A stretch of DNA of 64,000 nt from Methylocystis sp. B8 (GTDB taxonomy: Bacteria > Pseudomonadota > Alphaproteobacteria > Rhizobiales > Beijerinckiaceae), in the NCBI RefSeq assembly GCF_005771425.1, contig NZ_VBTZ01000011.1:1-64000 (forward strand), in the 5' to 3' direction. This document shows positions 25,016-34,946 of the stretch, piece by piece. The notes under the pieces are model-generated. The model saw only the letters and a program-made list of their open reading frames with translations. It did no database searches and had not been told where the DNA came from. Both the position numbers and the translations under genes were made by a program. How positions within the stretch are numbered: position 1 is the first letter of the stretch; every line of letters starts with the position of its first letter.

Positions 25016-26089
25016 ATGGACGATGAGCTGGAAGCGGCGGCGCTCGTTGAACAAGAGCCTGCTCTTTCGATTGACGTTTTCGTCCTCGCCCGACTCGCTG
25101 TCACGCTCGCCTTCATCTGCGCCGCGCTGCTGGTCGCCGCGCCTTTCCTGCCTGCGCTCACTTGGGCGCTTGTGCTTGCGGTTCTGTTTATTAGTCCTCA
25201 CCGTCTATTGGAGCGCTTTTTGCCGCCTTCCGTCGCGGCCCTTGTCTCTATTCTGATCGTTGGCCTTGTTGTCGTGGGACCGCTGTTGCTCGTGATCGAG
25301 CGGATCGTCAGCGAGGCCGCCGCAGGCGTCGACTATGTCCAGAAAGCTGTGCAGCAAGGCGACTGGCAAACGATGCTCGATGCGCATCCTTGGCTCAGCA
25401 GTTTTCAAAGCTGGATCGAACGCAGATTTGATCTCCAGGCAATTTTCTCGCAGCTCGGGGCGTTCTTCACCAATATCGCCGCAAATGTTTTACGCGCGTC
25501 GACGGGTCAGATCATCACGACCCTGCTCGCCTTTTATCTTCTCTTCTTTCTCTTGCGCGACAGAGCGGTGGCGCTGCAGACGCTTGTGCGGTTGTCGCCC
25601 TTTTCAAATCTCGAAACCGGCAAGATTATCGTGCGCGTTCGGGATACGATTCACGCGATCATTTTCGGAACTCTGGCGGTCGCAGGTTTGCAGGGTCTCC
25701 TTGGCGGCTTCATGTTCTGGGTGCTCGGCTTGAACTCGCCGGTGCTCTGGGGCTTGATCATGGGGCTTGTATCGATCGTGCCGGTGCTCGGCTCCTTCGT
25801 CATTTGGATTCCGGCGACGATCTACCTTTTGATCGAGGGCCGGTGGGTCGCGGCCATCATTCTCGGCCTATGGGGCGGTGTGGTTATCTCCACCGTCGAC
25901 AATCTTGTTCGGCCGCTGCTCATCGGCGACAGCATGCGCCTACACACGGTTCCGGCTTTCATCGCGATGCTCGGCGGCCTTCAGCTGTTCGGCGCTTCGG
26001 GCCTTGTCATTGGCCCGATCGTCATGGCGCTCAGTTCACTGTTGCTGGAATTCTGGCGTCGTCGGGTCGGACCCGATCAGCCGACCTAG
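25016..26089 (+). CDS. AI-2E/PerM (UPF0118) family membrane protein
   Basis: A 357-residue inner-membrane protein with about 8 membrane segments in the family order: paired helices near the N-terminus, a soluble central domain (about 110-160), then the C-terminal bundle with LLGGFMFWVLGLNSPVLWGL, SIVPVLGSF and DNLVRPLLIG. Members act as exporters or sodium/proton antiporters, and this one's substrate is unknown. It is convergent with addA. Confidence 0.88.
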   Translation: MDDELEAAALVEQEPALSIDVFVLARLAVTLAFICAALLVAAPFLPALTWALVLAVLFISPHRLLERFLPPSVAALVSILIVGLVVVGPLLLVIERIVSEAAAGVDYVQKAVQQGDWQTMLDAHPWLSSFQSWIERRFDLQAIFSQLGAFFTNIAANVLRASTGQIITTLLAFYLLFFLLRDRAVALQTLVRLSPFSNLETGKIIVRVRDTIHAIIFGTLAVAGLQGLLGGFMFWVLGLNSPVLWGLIMGLVSIVPVLGSFVIWIPATIYLLIEGRWVAAIILGLWGGVVISTVDNLVRPLLIGDSMRLHTVPAFIAMLGGLQLFGASGLVIGPIVMALSSLLLEFWRRRVGPDQPT

Positions 26090-26102
26090 TTCAACCGCTC
26101 GC

Positions 26103-29100
26103 CTAGTGAGCGACTCTCGCGTCTTGTTCGAACTCCTGTTCGAGCGCGGCGATCAGCGCCGATTGATCGGCTTCAAGCACGCTGGCGTTCTGAGTAAAAA
26201 TTAGAAAACAGCGGAGTCGCTTGCCCGGAAACAACGGCGCGACGGCGGCGCGGTAGAGCGCGAGCTGACGCAAATGCGCGCCTTCAATCTTGGCGCGCGG
26301 CCGTCCCGTCTTGAATTCGGCGATGAACGCTTCGTTCGCCGTTTCGGCGATCCGGTCGATGCGGCCTGAAACGACGGCTCCATTGTCGAGCGTCGCGACG
26401 ACATCGACCTCCGGAGTCGATTCGGGTCCAAAGAGCGGCGCGAGGCGGGGGTCGGCGAGCACCGAAAGCGCCGATTGCGCCAGCGCTTCCTGTTTGTCTT
26501 CGTCGAGCAAGTTGCCGCGCGCTTGGAGAAAACGCCGCGCCGCCTCTTGCCGATGGTCGGGCGCGCAGGCCGGCAGATGTTGCAACAGCGCGTGGATGAA
26601 ACGGCCCTGCAGTAGACGTTCGGCCTCGCCGCGCTTCGCGCCGCCGCCGTCGACTTCAAAGTCGATGATGTCCGCGCCGGCGAGCGCGCTCGATGGCCGC
26701 AACGGCGGCGCCGGCGCATCTTCGCGCCGCGCTTTGGTCGTGGCGAAAGCGGGAAGTTCGGCCGCGGCCGGGGCCGGCTCGTTTCTCGGCAGATCAAGGC
26801 ATCGCGGGACCGCGCCACGTTGCAGGATGGTCCGTCCAGATTCAAGCGGGTCGGGCAGAGTTTCGCAACTCGCTTCGAGCGCATTGCGGATCGCGTCATA
26901 CCAGCAATCCTTGGCGCGTCCATTCACGCCATGAGCGCCGCAAATATAAAGCCGCTCCTCAGCGCGCGTCATCGCGACATAGAGCAGGCGCTGGCTTTCC
27001 TCGCGCTCGCTGCGGCGATGCGCATCGCGCGCCTCTTTGAGCGCGGCAGGATCGCTATCCTTGCCAAGCGACCAGAGAAGAATCGCATCGTCCGCCTCTC
27101 CGAGCGCATAGAGCTTTGGATCATGCTTGCCCGCAGGCGCGCCACAGGTGTCTGGCAGAAAAACGATTTTCGCCTCGAGCCCCTTCGCCGCGTGAGCAGT
27201 CATCGCCCGTACGGCGCCGCCGGCCGATTCCATGTCGCGCTTGATCGAAAGATCGAGCGACTCGGCCATCGCCAAAAACATCGTAAGCGACGGCGGTTGC
27301 TCGCGTTCGAAACTCGCCGTGAGTTTCAGGAATTCATCGATTGCGTCCTCCGCTTCGCGGCCGAGTCGCGCGACAAGCTGCGCGCGTCCGCCGTCGGGGC
27401 CAAGAACACGGCTGTAGAAATCAAAGGGGGCGAGTTCAGTGGCGTCGCGCCGCGATCGCCGCAGCCGCTCGGCCGCGTGCCTGTAGCGCGCTTTTTCCGA
27501 CTGCTCGAGCGCCTCGAAGAGCGAAGCGCGGCGCGTCGGCGCTATCGAGACGAGATCGTCGTCGTCGAAGCCGAAGAACGGCGACTTCAGGACGCTCGCT
27601 AATGTCAGATCGTCTTGCGGCAGCAGCGCCGCGCGCCCGAGCGCCACGAGATCATGCACGGCGATGTGCTCAGCGAGGTTGAGGCGGTCGGCGCCGGCCA
27701 CGGCGACATGCTCGCTCTTCAAGGCGCGAATGATCGCTTCAAAGAGCGGGCCACGCTTGCGTACGAGAATTAATATGTCGCCGGCCGCGACCGGACGCAG
27801 TTCGCCGCGATCTTCGACACATTCGCCGTTTTCCGGCGCGAGCAGCGCTCTGACTTTGCGCGAGAGCTTTTGCGCCAAAAGCTCATTGGGGTCGTTGGCG
27901 TCGGCATAATCGAGCGGCAGACGCCAATCGCTCGGGTCCTGCGCCTTTTCTGCGCCGATCGGCTCCCAAATTTCAATGAGCGCGGCGACATCGGATTTCC
28001 ACGCCTCGTGCCTTGGCGCCGGCTCCTGCGGATCGAAGCACAGGCCAATACGATTCTCTTCGATCGCGAAAATGTCGTCGACCGCTTGCAGCACGCCAGG
28101 CGCCGAGCGGAAGGATTGGGTGAGCCTCACCTCTTCGAAGCGACGCTCCACAACTTCGAACCTCCGGCGGAAATCGCGCCGCATGGCGTCGAATCTTTCG
28201 GGCGCTGCGCCTTGAAACGAAAAGATCGACTGCTTTTCGTCGCCAACGGCGAAGAAGCTTCGCGGCGGATGATGGCCTCTCGCCTCGCGCGCGCCGGCGC
28301 CGGCGCAAAATTCGTCGGCGATCGCGGCCAATATGTCCCACTGCGCCGAACTCGTATCCTGCGCTTCATCGAGCAGAATATGGTCAATCTGCGCGTCGAG
28401 CTTATAGAGAACCCAGGATGGATTCGAACGATGGAGCAGGCGTCGCGCGCCCTCGATCAGATCATCATAGTCCAACAATCCCCGACGCCTCTTGGCGCGC
28501 TCATATTCTTCCATAATTGCGTCGCCGAGCGCATGGATCGCCAGCGCGCGATCGGCGGCGGCGGCCGCCTTGCGCTTTTCGACGAGCGGCGCGAGTCGGT
28601 CGCGCTCGGACTCCATGCGCATGAGAAGCTGCGGCTCACGCTCGGCGAGACCACGTGTAATGATTTTCGTTTTTCCGGCGCCGCGCGGTTCGCCTTCTGT
28701 AGTGAAAAAGGCCGAGAGATAGTTTTCGATACTGTCCGGATGCGGGGCAAGCGCGAAAGCGGACTCGAGCGAATTGGCGAGCTTGCAGTCATTGTCAGAA
28801 CCGCTGCGCAACATTCGGGCGAGCGCCGGCCACTCTGACGGCGGTTCGCCTTTCTCGATGATTGAAGTTTCAATCCGCGCCAGAGTTTCATCTGTCGTCA
28901 GACCGAGCGCCGCGAAAACTCTGGCTTCATAATCGTCCTGCTCGCGCAGCCGCGCAATCTTCTGGCGATGATGCAGCAATTCCTCGCAGAGCGTCTTGAA
29001 CCCCGCGGCGGATGTGTCGCGCGCGACAAGCTCCAGCGCCTTTCGCAGCGATCCGCAGTCCCGCATGGCGGCGTCGAGCGCGCGGCGGCGCGCCGCCTCC

Positions 29101-29576
29101 ATCAGCTCGGCGCGCTCAAGATCGTCGACGACGCGGAAGGAAGCCGGAACGTTAGCTTCCAAGGGAAAGATGTGAAGCAGCTTCTCGCAGAAGGCGTGAA
29201 TCGTCTGGATCTTGAGTCCTCCTGGCGTCTCGACGGCGCGCGCAAAAAGCCGTCGCGCGAAATCAAGATCGATGCGCGACTCGACCGTCGCGCCCATCTC
29301 AGCAATTTCCTTGGCTAGCGCCGCATCGTCGAGCGTCGCCCAGCGCGCCAGCGCCTCAAAAACCCGCGAACCCATATTGGCGGCCGCAGCCTTGGTATAG
29401 GTGAGGCAGAGAACCTGCGAAGGCCGGGCGCCCGCGAGCAGCAGCCGCAAGACGCGCTGCGCGAGCACATGCGTTTTACCGGACCCGGCATGCGCCGAAA
29501 CCCACGCGGACGCGAAGGGATCGGAAGCCGTTTGCTGACGCCTGATCGTCAGGCTGCCGACGGGACGCTCGCTCAT
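26103..29576 (-). CDS. addA: Double-strand break repair helicase-nuclease subunit AddA
   Basis: AddA is the UvrD-like helicase and nuclease subunit of AddAB, the alphaproteobacterial counterpart of RecBCD, which resects DNA ends for RecA. The 1157-residue product has the Walker A loop AHAGSGKTHVLAQR, motif LCLTYTKAAAANM, the Walker B ILLDEAQDTSSAQWD, GDEKQSIFSFQGA and a C-terminal RecB-type nuclease with AFIAEFKTGRPR. The start at 29576 overlaps the addB stop (ATGA) and is preferred to 29603. trxA, often next to addA, is absent. Confidence 0.95.
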   Translation of the reverse strand: MSERPVGSLTIRRQQTASDPFASAWVSAHAGSGKTHVLAQRVLRLLLAGARPSQVLCLTYTKAAAANMGSRVFEALARWATLDDAALAKEIAEMGATVESRIDLDFARRLFARAVETPGGLKIQTIHAFCEKLLHIFPLEANVPASFRVVDDLERAELMEAARRRALDAAMRDCGSLRKALELVARDTSAAGFKTLCEELLHHRQKIARLREQDDYEARVFAALGLTTDETLARIETSIIEKGEPPSEWPALARMLRSGSDNDCKLANSLESAFALAPHPDSIENYLSAFFTTEGEPRGAGKTKIITRGLAEREPQLLMRMESERDRLAPLVEKRKAAAAADRALAIHALGDAIMEEYERAKRRRGLLDYDDLIEGARRLLHRSNPSWVLYKLDAQIDHILLDEAQDTSSAQWDILAAIADEFCAGAGAREARGHHPPRSFFAVGDEKQSIFSFQGAAPERFDAMRRDFRRRFEVVERRFEEVRLTQSFRSAPGVLQAVDDIFAIEENRIGLCFDPQEPAPRHEAWKSDVAALIEIWEPIGAEKAQDPSDWRLPLDYADANDPNELLAQKLSRKVRALLAPENGECVEDRGELRPVAAGDILILVRKRGPLFEAIIRALKSEHVAVAGADRLNLAEHIAVHDLVALGRAALLPQDDLTLASVLKSPFFGFDDDDLVSIAPTRRASLFEALEQSEKARYRHAAERLRRSRRDATELAPFDFYSRVLGPDGGRAQLVARLGREAEDAIDEFLKLTASFEREQPPSLTMFLAMAESLDLSIKRDMESAGGAVRAMTAHAAKGLEAKIVFLPDTCGAPAGKHDPKLYALGEADDAILLWSLGKDSDPAALKEARDAHRRSEREESQRLLYVAMTRAEERLYICGAHGVNGRAKDCWYDAIRNALEASCETLPDPLESGRTILQRGAVPRCLDLPRNEPAPAAAELPAFATTKARREDAPAPPLRPSSALAGADIIDFEVDGGGAKRGEAERLLQGRFIHALLQHLPACAPDHRQEAARRFLQARGNLLDEDKQEALAQSALSVLADPRLAPLFGPESTPEVDVVATLDNGAVVSGRIDRIAETANEAFIAEFKTGRPRAKIEGAHLRQLALYRAAVAPLFPGKRLRCFLIFTQNASVLEADQSALIAALEQEFEQDARVAH

Positions 29577-32500
29577 GCCGGCTCTCCACCGCCGCGCATC
29601 CATTCCCTCACGCGCGCCAGATGATCGTAATCGCCGACATCGCTCGTGAAAGCTGGATGCGGTCGCGACGCGTAAGGCATGGATTCATCGCGAAACTGCG
29701 ACAAAAGCGCCTGAAGTTGCACGCGATGCGCCGCAACGACTTCGGCAAAGCGCGCGTCTGTCCACTCAAGCCATTGCGTCTTGCCGCCGTTCCGCAGCCC
29801 AATGTAAGCGGCGCAAGCGACGCTCGGAGCGCCGACTTTTTCGAACGCGCCGGCTTCGATCATCGCCGCCTCCAGGGTTAGCTGCGGCGACCAGCCGACT
29901 TTGACCTGCTTGTTGGAAGGCGGCGCGCCAGTCTTGTAATCGAAGACATAGGCTTGGCCCTGCCGATCTAACTCTATGCGATCCGCAATTGCAGTTAGAT
30001 GAAATGTGCTGCCGTCGGCGAGCGTCAGCGCCATTTCGCCACGCGTTTCGACATGGATTTCACAATTGAGCGCGCGTCGCTCCTGTTCGAAGCCGAGCGC
30101 GTGACCGAGCCCGGCTTCGATACGCGGCCATTGGAAGCTCACGAAAGCGGAGTCGGACATGAAGCCGTTGAGTTTCTCGCGCGCGAGATAGAGCAGAGTG
30201 TCGCGCGCGCCACAGGGAAGCGCGCCGTGCGGATGGCGCATGACGAATTCAGCAAGCGCTTCATGTATCGCCATGCCGATTTCTCTCGTCCCGGCTTCCG
30301 TTCCCATGAGCGGCAAAGGCGTGAGTTTGAGAACATATTCGGCGAAGATCGCGTAAGGATCGCGCCGCAGTCGTTCGATGCGGGTGACGCTCAATCGCTG
30401 CGGACGCAGCGCTAGAGGAGGACGCGGCTGCGGCCGTTCGATCGCCATCGTCTCCTTTGGGCGATCGAGCGCGGCGGCGATCGTGAGCATGGCGTCGCCG
30501 CGTTTCTTGCAGTCGTCGAAAGCGTCGCCCGCAAGCGCCGAGAGACGCGCGATAAAACGCGAAGGCACGGTCGGCGCGCCGTCACGCTTAATGGCGCGGC
30601 TCAGCACGACGCGCTTTGCGCCCAGAGCCATGATGAAATCATGCGCGCTTTGGCCAATGCGTCGCTCTGGCGCCATCAGGCCGAGTTGCGCGCGCATCGA
30701 GCGATTGAGAAAGGCGCCTGTGTCGGTCTGCGGCGGCCATACGCCTTCATCAAGTCCGGCGAGCAGGATGAGGTCGGCGTCGATCAGACGCGCTTCCAAA
30801 GGGCCAAGAATCTTCAGCCGCGGATGCGCGCGTCTTGGGCCGCGCAGCATTGTCTCTGAAAGAATGCGATCGAAGAGCGCCACGTAGTTTTGCGCGTCAA
30901 AGCCTTCCGGCGCCTCGGCGTGAGTCAGCCGATCGAAGAGTTCGAACAACGCCGTTGCGCCTTCATCACCACACTCATCGGCGCCAGAGATTACGGCTTC
31001 AAACGCGACGCGATGCGCGCGCGCGCGATCGGACAGCGACGCCGTCGGCGCCAAGGCCGCCAATGGCGCGAAAGCGGCGTCTATGCGCTCAAGCGCGTCT
31101 TCGATCTTAAGCCAGTCATCGTCGCTGATGCGGCGCGCCGCCGGATGCGCATGCGGCGCGCGCGCCAATTCGCGCGCTGCCGCCACGCGAGGCGCCCAGC
31201 CGCAGTCAGGCTGCGCAAACGTCCGCAGCCTCCCGACCTCGATGAGCGGCGCGAGCGCTGAGACTCGCTCGCTCGAAAGTCCAAGCGCGGTCAGCGGATG
31301 CGCAAGCAGCGCTGCGACATTCACCGCGCCGGCGCGATCCGAGCCGATCGTCGCGACGAGCCGCGCCAAAGCGCCGATGGACGTTCGCGCGAGCGGCATG
31401 CCGCCGGAATCGTCAACTTCTATGTCGAAGCGTCGCAACTCGGCGGCGACGCGCCGCGCAATGAGTCGATCAGGCGTAACGAGCGCCGCGGTGCGGCTTG
31501 TCGTCTCCAGCGCCTCGCGCATGAAGAGCGCGAGCGACAAAGCCTCGAGTCGCTCGTCCGGGGCTTCCAGCGCAATGACGCCTTCAAGCGCCTCCGCGAA
31601 ACCGCCGCTGTGCGTAACCTGATAATCGCGCCACGCTGAGGTCGCTTCAGCAGGCGCCATCGCTTGCGATACGAAGGCCCGCCGCGCCGCGAGGGCAGGG
31701 GTCAGCTGCGTGAGTTCGCAAGGCTCGTCGCGCGCAGCGCCCATGGTGGCGAGCAAGCGTTTCAACATCGTCTGCGGATGGGTGAAGGCCGACTCTCCGC
31801 CTTTCTCCGTGTGACCTACGCTCGCCCAGGCGTCCGCGCTCATAATTTGATCGAGGCCCGGCAGAACCACTGCCCCATTTTCGAGTGAAGCGATCGTGGC
31901 GAGGAGCCGCGTCGTCGTCGGCTGCGTCCCGGTGGAACCGAGCGCGATCACCGGCGTCGCCGGCGGAGACCGATTGAGTTCCGTAATCTGCGCTTCAATC
32001 AAGCGCTTCAGATAGGCGCTGGCGTCGATGCGTCCGCGTTCGGCGAGAATTTGCGGCCATTCGCGCAAGGCGATCTGCAGAAATTGCGTCGTGATCGCCC
32101 AGAAATCGCTGTAAGCGTCATCGCTAAGCGTCCCGAAGGCGTCGACCGAAACATTTTCAATGTGCAATTCGTCAATGAGGGCGCCGAGGTCGGCGGCGAG
32201 CGTGTAAGCCGCCGACGGCGTGGCGGCGACAAGAAGCGGTTCGCTCTCGTGCAGATTGGGCGCGCCGGTCGCATCGATCGAGATGATCGCGCGTCCCAAC
32301 GCCTCCGCCCATTGCAGAATGAGCTGCGACAGGAGAAGACGCCGCTCCAGCTCTTCGATCGGCGCGCCGAGCGGCGCGTCGGCAACATCAAAGTCTGCGC
32401 CGAAAAGAGCGGCGTTCTCGCCCTCCTCCAGAGCGCCGAGCGGCAGTATGCGCGGCAGCAACGTTGCCCGCCGATCCAGCGCCTGCGCGAATTCGGCGGA

Positions 32501-32677
32501 GAGCGCACGCGCCGCCCGCTGAGTGGGCACATAGATCGTGGCGCGCGCCATCGTCAGCGGCGGCGTTTCGCGCGACAAAGCCGGAACGATTTCGCCGTTG
32601 AGCAAGGCCGAAACGAACGTCTTCAGAAATGGCGCGCCTGGCGCGATGGTGAAAAGATTGCGCCGACGAGTGAGCAC
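29573..32677 (-). CDS. addB: Double-strand break repair subunit AddB
   Basis: AddB is the inactivated-helicase and second nuclease subunit of AddAB. The 1034-residue product contains IYVPTQRAARAL near the N-terminus, LAGLDEGVWPPQTD in the centre, and a C-terminal nuclease with AIADRIELDRQGQAYVFDYK. It starts with GTG 4 bases after the murU stop and overlaps addA. Length and order fit alphaproteobacterial addBA. Confidence 0.94.
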   Translation of the reverse strand: MLTRRRNLFTIAPGAPFLKTFVSALLNGEIVPALSRETPPLTMARATIYVPTQRAARALSAEFAQALDRRATLLPRILPLGALEEGENAALFGADFDVADAPLGAPIEELERRLLLSQLILQWAEALGRAIISIDATGAPNLHESEPLLVAATPSAAYTLAADLGALIDELHIENVSVDAFGTLSDDAYSDFWAITTQFLQIALREWPQILAERGRIDASAYLKRLIEAQITELNRSPPATPVIALGSTGTQPTTTRLLATIASLENGAVVLPGLDQIMSADAWASVGHTEKGGESAFTHPQTMLKRLLATMGAARDEPCELTQLTPALAARRAFVSQAMAPAEATSAWRDYQVTHSGGFAEALEGVIALEAPDERLEALSLALFMREALETTSRTAALVTPDRLIARRVAAELRRFDIEVDDSGGMPLARTSIGALARLVATIGSDRAGAVNVAALLAHPLTALGLSSERVSALAPLIEVGRLRTFAQPDCGWAPRVAAARELARAPHAHPAARRISDDDWLKIEDALERIDAAFAPLAALAPTASLSDRARAHRVAFEAVISGADECGDEGATALFELFDRLTHAEAPEGFDAQNYVALFDRILSETMLRGPRRAHPRLKILGPLEARLIDADLILLAGLDEGVWPPQTDTGAFLNRSMRAQLGLMAPERRIGQSAHDFIMALGAKRVVLSRAIKRDGAPTVPSRFIARLSALAGDAFDDCKKRGDAMLTIAAALDRPKETMAIERPQPRPPLALRPQRLSVTRIERLRRDPYAIFAEYVLKLTPLPLMGTEAGTREIGMAIHEALAEFVMRHPHGALPCGARDTLLYLAREKLNGFMSDSAFVSFQWPRIEAGLGHALGFEQERRALNCEIHVETRGEMALTLADGSTFHLTAIADRIELDRQGQAYVFDYKTGAPPSNKQVKVGWSPQLTLEAAMIEAGAFEKVGAPSVACAAYIGLRNGGKTQWLEWTDARFAEVVAAHRVQLQALLSQFRDESMPYASRPHPAFTSDVGDYDHLARVREWMRGGGEPA

Positions 32678-32680
32678 TGC

Positions 32681-33445
32681 TCAGCCCCTGCGCGTGGCGA
32701 TCGCCCGCTCGGCTTCCTCGATGGCGCCGACGGTGCCGACATGAAGCCAGAGACCGCTGGAGACGACGCCATAGAGTCGCCCCTTGCGCGCAGTTTCGAA
32801 GAAGAAGGGCGCGAGCTTGAAAACATCATCCGCGACGCCGGTAAAGAGCTGTGGCCTTATGAGTCCAACGCCGGCGTAGACATAGGGCTTCGGGCCTTCG
32901 CGCCGAATAATGCGGCCGGCGTCATCAAGATCGAAGTCGCCGTCCCAGTCGACCCCGACGCTTCCTGACGTTGGCGCGAGCAGGAGCGCCGCATCCATCT
33001 TGTCGGCGTCAAAGGCCTGGGCGAGCGCGAGGATGTTGGAGCGCGTCGCGTCGATCCAGAAGGCGTCGGTGTTGCAGACGAAAAAGGGATTGTCGCCGAT
33101 CAGGGGGAGCGCCTTCTTGATTCCGCCGCCCTGATCCAGCAGCAGCGCGCGTTCGTCCGAAATGACGATGCGCGGTCGCGTGCGGTTCTTAAGATGCGCC
33201 TCGATTTGATCGGCAAGATGATGGACATTGACGATCGCAGTTTCGACGCCAGCCTGCTCAAACGCGTCAAGCGCGCGGTCGAGCAGGGTGCGGCCAGCGA
33301 TCGAGACGAGCGGCTTTGGTATCTTGTCGGTGAGGGGCCGCATGCGCGTCCCAAGCCCGGCGGCGAACACCATGGCGACGCTCGGCGCATGCGCGAGCGC
33401 GCGCTCGTCAGGCGTCGCGAAACAAGCCGGGGATATTGGCCTCAT
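32681..33445 (-). CDS. murU: Sugar nucleotidyltransferase, MurU-like (MurNAc-1-phosphate uridylyltransferase)
   Basis: MurU makes UDP-MurNAc from MurNAc-1-phosphate in the cell-wall recycling route that bypasses MurA. The 254-residue product has the nucleotidyltransferase signature MVFAAGLGTRMRPLTDKIPK at about residues 25-44 and the metal-binding NTDAFWID. The N-terminal 24 residues overlap the end of the upstream kinase gene by 38 bases. No better start is available. Pairing with the AmgK domain upstream supports the recycling role. Confidence 0.87.
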   Translation of the reverse strand: MRPISPACFATPDERALAHAPSVAMVFAAGLGTRMRPLTDKIPKPLVSIAGRTLLDRALDAFEQAGVETAIVNVHHLADQIEAHLKNRTRPRIVISDERALLLDQGGGIKKALPLIGDNPFFVCNTDAFWIDATRSNILALAQAFDADKMDAALLLAPTSGSVGVDWDGDFDLDDAGRIIRREGPKPYVYAGVGLIRPQLFTGVADDVFKLAPFFFETARKGRLYGVVSSGLWLHVGTVGAIEEAERAIATRRG

Positions 33446-34946
33446 ACCAAGCCCTGACGTCGGCCAACGCCGGATGGCGGAGGCTCTTTCTAAGATAGGA
33501 TTCTACGCGCGGAAGATGCACGAGATATTGCGGCTTGCGATCGCGCTGATCGAGCCGCGCAAAAATCCCCAGAATTTTTGTCGCGCGCTGCGCCGCCAAG
33601 ATCGCGTAAGCCTTGGCGAAAGCGGCCATGTCAAACCCAGAATCAGCTTCGCGACGAAGTTTGGCGTAATAAGCGAGGAGCTTCAACTCCAATTCATTGG
33701 ACACGTCGACGCGGGCGTCCTGCCCGAGCGAGGCCACGTCATAGGCGGGGTGGCCAAGCACGCAGTCCTGAAAATCGAGGATGCCGATCCGCGACACGCC
33801 CTTGCGCTGCGCGAGCCACAAGAGATTGGGAGAGTGATAGTCCCTCAGAGTCCACGTGGGCGCAGCGCTCGCCGCCTCGATGAGCGCCTGGCGCCAAAGG
33901 TTGAGAAAGATCGCGCGTGCGCCGGACGAAATGGACGCTTTCAGGTGGGGGAGATACCAATCGACCGCCAACTCCACCTCGATCAGCAGCGCGTCAAGAT
34001 CATAGGGCGGGATATGGTAATTGCGGCCGTCTTCGATCGTGATCATGTCCGGCAGACGTTGCGCATGGAGATAGGCGAGCGCGCCAGCCGCCTCGAGATA
34101 GCGTTCGACGATTGGGCCTTTCTCATCGACGACGCTTTCGCCGCCAAGATCTTCGATGATCAGCAAGCCGGCGTCGAAATCCCTGCGATAGACTTCAGGG
34201 GCGGAAAGTCCCAGGCCGCGCAGCGCCTGTGACAATGCGACGAAAGGAACGACATTTTCTGCGAGGCGCGCGATAGCGCTGTATGATTTTCCGTAGCGGA
34301 TCGGCGGCCCGTCTTGTCGGGCCGGCGATATCATTAGTATCGCGCGCCGCCCGTCCGGTTTTTCGAGCCGTTCATAGGCGCGCGTCGAGGCGTCGCCCTG
34401 CAAGAACGAGCGCTTGGCGTCGGACCAGTCCGACTTTTGTAGAAGTTCGCGCAGCGCCTTGTGGAATGCAAGGCGCTGAACGAAAGAGCCATAGCCGGAG
34501 ATTGTGAGCCGTCGCGCCTCGCGATTGTCGCCGTCGACGAAACTCAAGCGCACTTCGAGGCGATCGGGCGAGAGCGCTTCGCGCGCCCGTTCGGCCCATT
34601 CAACGAGCACGATGGCGTCTTCAGTCGCGTCCTCCCAGCCCAATCCATCAAGTTCCACAGTGTTCTCGAGCCGATAGAAGTCGGCGTGGACGACGCGCTT
34701 GCCGGCGCCTTCATAAATTTGCATCAGCGTGAAGGTCGGGCTCGGCGCTTCAAGCTCAGGGTCGTCGACCAAGGCGCGGATCATCGCGCGGGCGAATGTG
34801 GTCTTGCCCGCGCCGAGGTCGCCCGAGAGCATGACGGCGTCGCCGCTGCGAAGAATCGTCGATAGCTCCTGCGCGAGTTCGACCGTTCCGGCTTCGCTGC
34901 CGACATCAAGGCGCCAGACTGCTTTTTGCGGTGACTCGTCGCTCAT
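33408..34946 (-). CDS. Fusion of TsaE with an AmgK-type sugar kinase
   Basis: Residues about 1-150 are TsaE, the ATPase of the tRNA t6A37 threonylcarbamoyl-transfer machinery, with Walker A SGDLGAGKTTFARA and HADFYRL. Residues about 165-512 are an aminoglycoside-phosphotransferase-type kinase like AmgK, which phosphorylates MurNAc/GlcNAc at the anomeric carbon. It shows LRDYHSPNLLWL (catalytic loop) and ILDFQDCVLGHPAYD (metal-binding). One continuous frame joins them. It overlaps divL by ATGA, and murU, the next enzyme of the recycling pathway, lies downstream. Fusions of this kind are known in Hyphomicrobiales. Confidence 0.9.
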   Translation of the reverse strand: MSDESPQKAVWRLDVGSEAGTVELAQELSTILRSGDAVMLSGDLGAGKTTFARAMIRALVDDPELEAPSPTFTLMQIYEGAGKRVVHADFYRLENTVELDGLGWEDATEDAIVLVEWAERAREALSPDRLEVRLSFVDGDNREARRLTISGYGSFVQRLAFHKALRELLQKSDWSDAKRSFLQGDASTRAYERLEKPDGRRAILMISPARQDGPPIRYGKSYSAIARLAENVVPFVALSQALRGLGLSAPEVYRRDFDAGLLIIEDLGGESVVDEKGPIVERYLEAAGALAYLHAQRLPDMITIEDGRNYHIPPYDLDALLIEVELAVDWYLPHLKASISSGARAIFLNLWRQALIEAASAAPTWTLRDYHSPNLLWLAQRKGVSRIGILDFQDCVLGHPAYDVASLGQDARVDVSNELELKLLAYYAKLRREADSGFDMAAFAKAYAILAAQRATKILGIFARLDQRDRKPQYLVHLPRVESYLRKSLRHPALADVRAWYEANIPGLFRDA

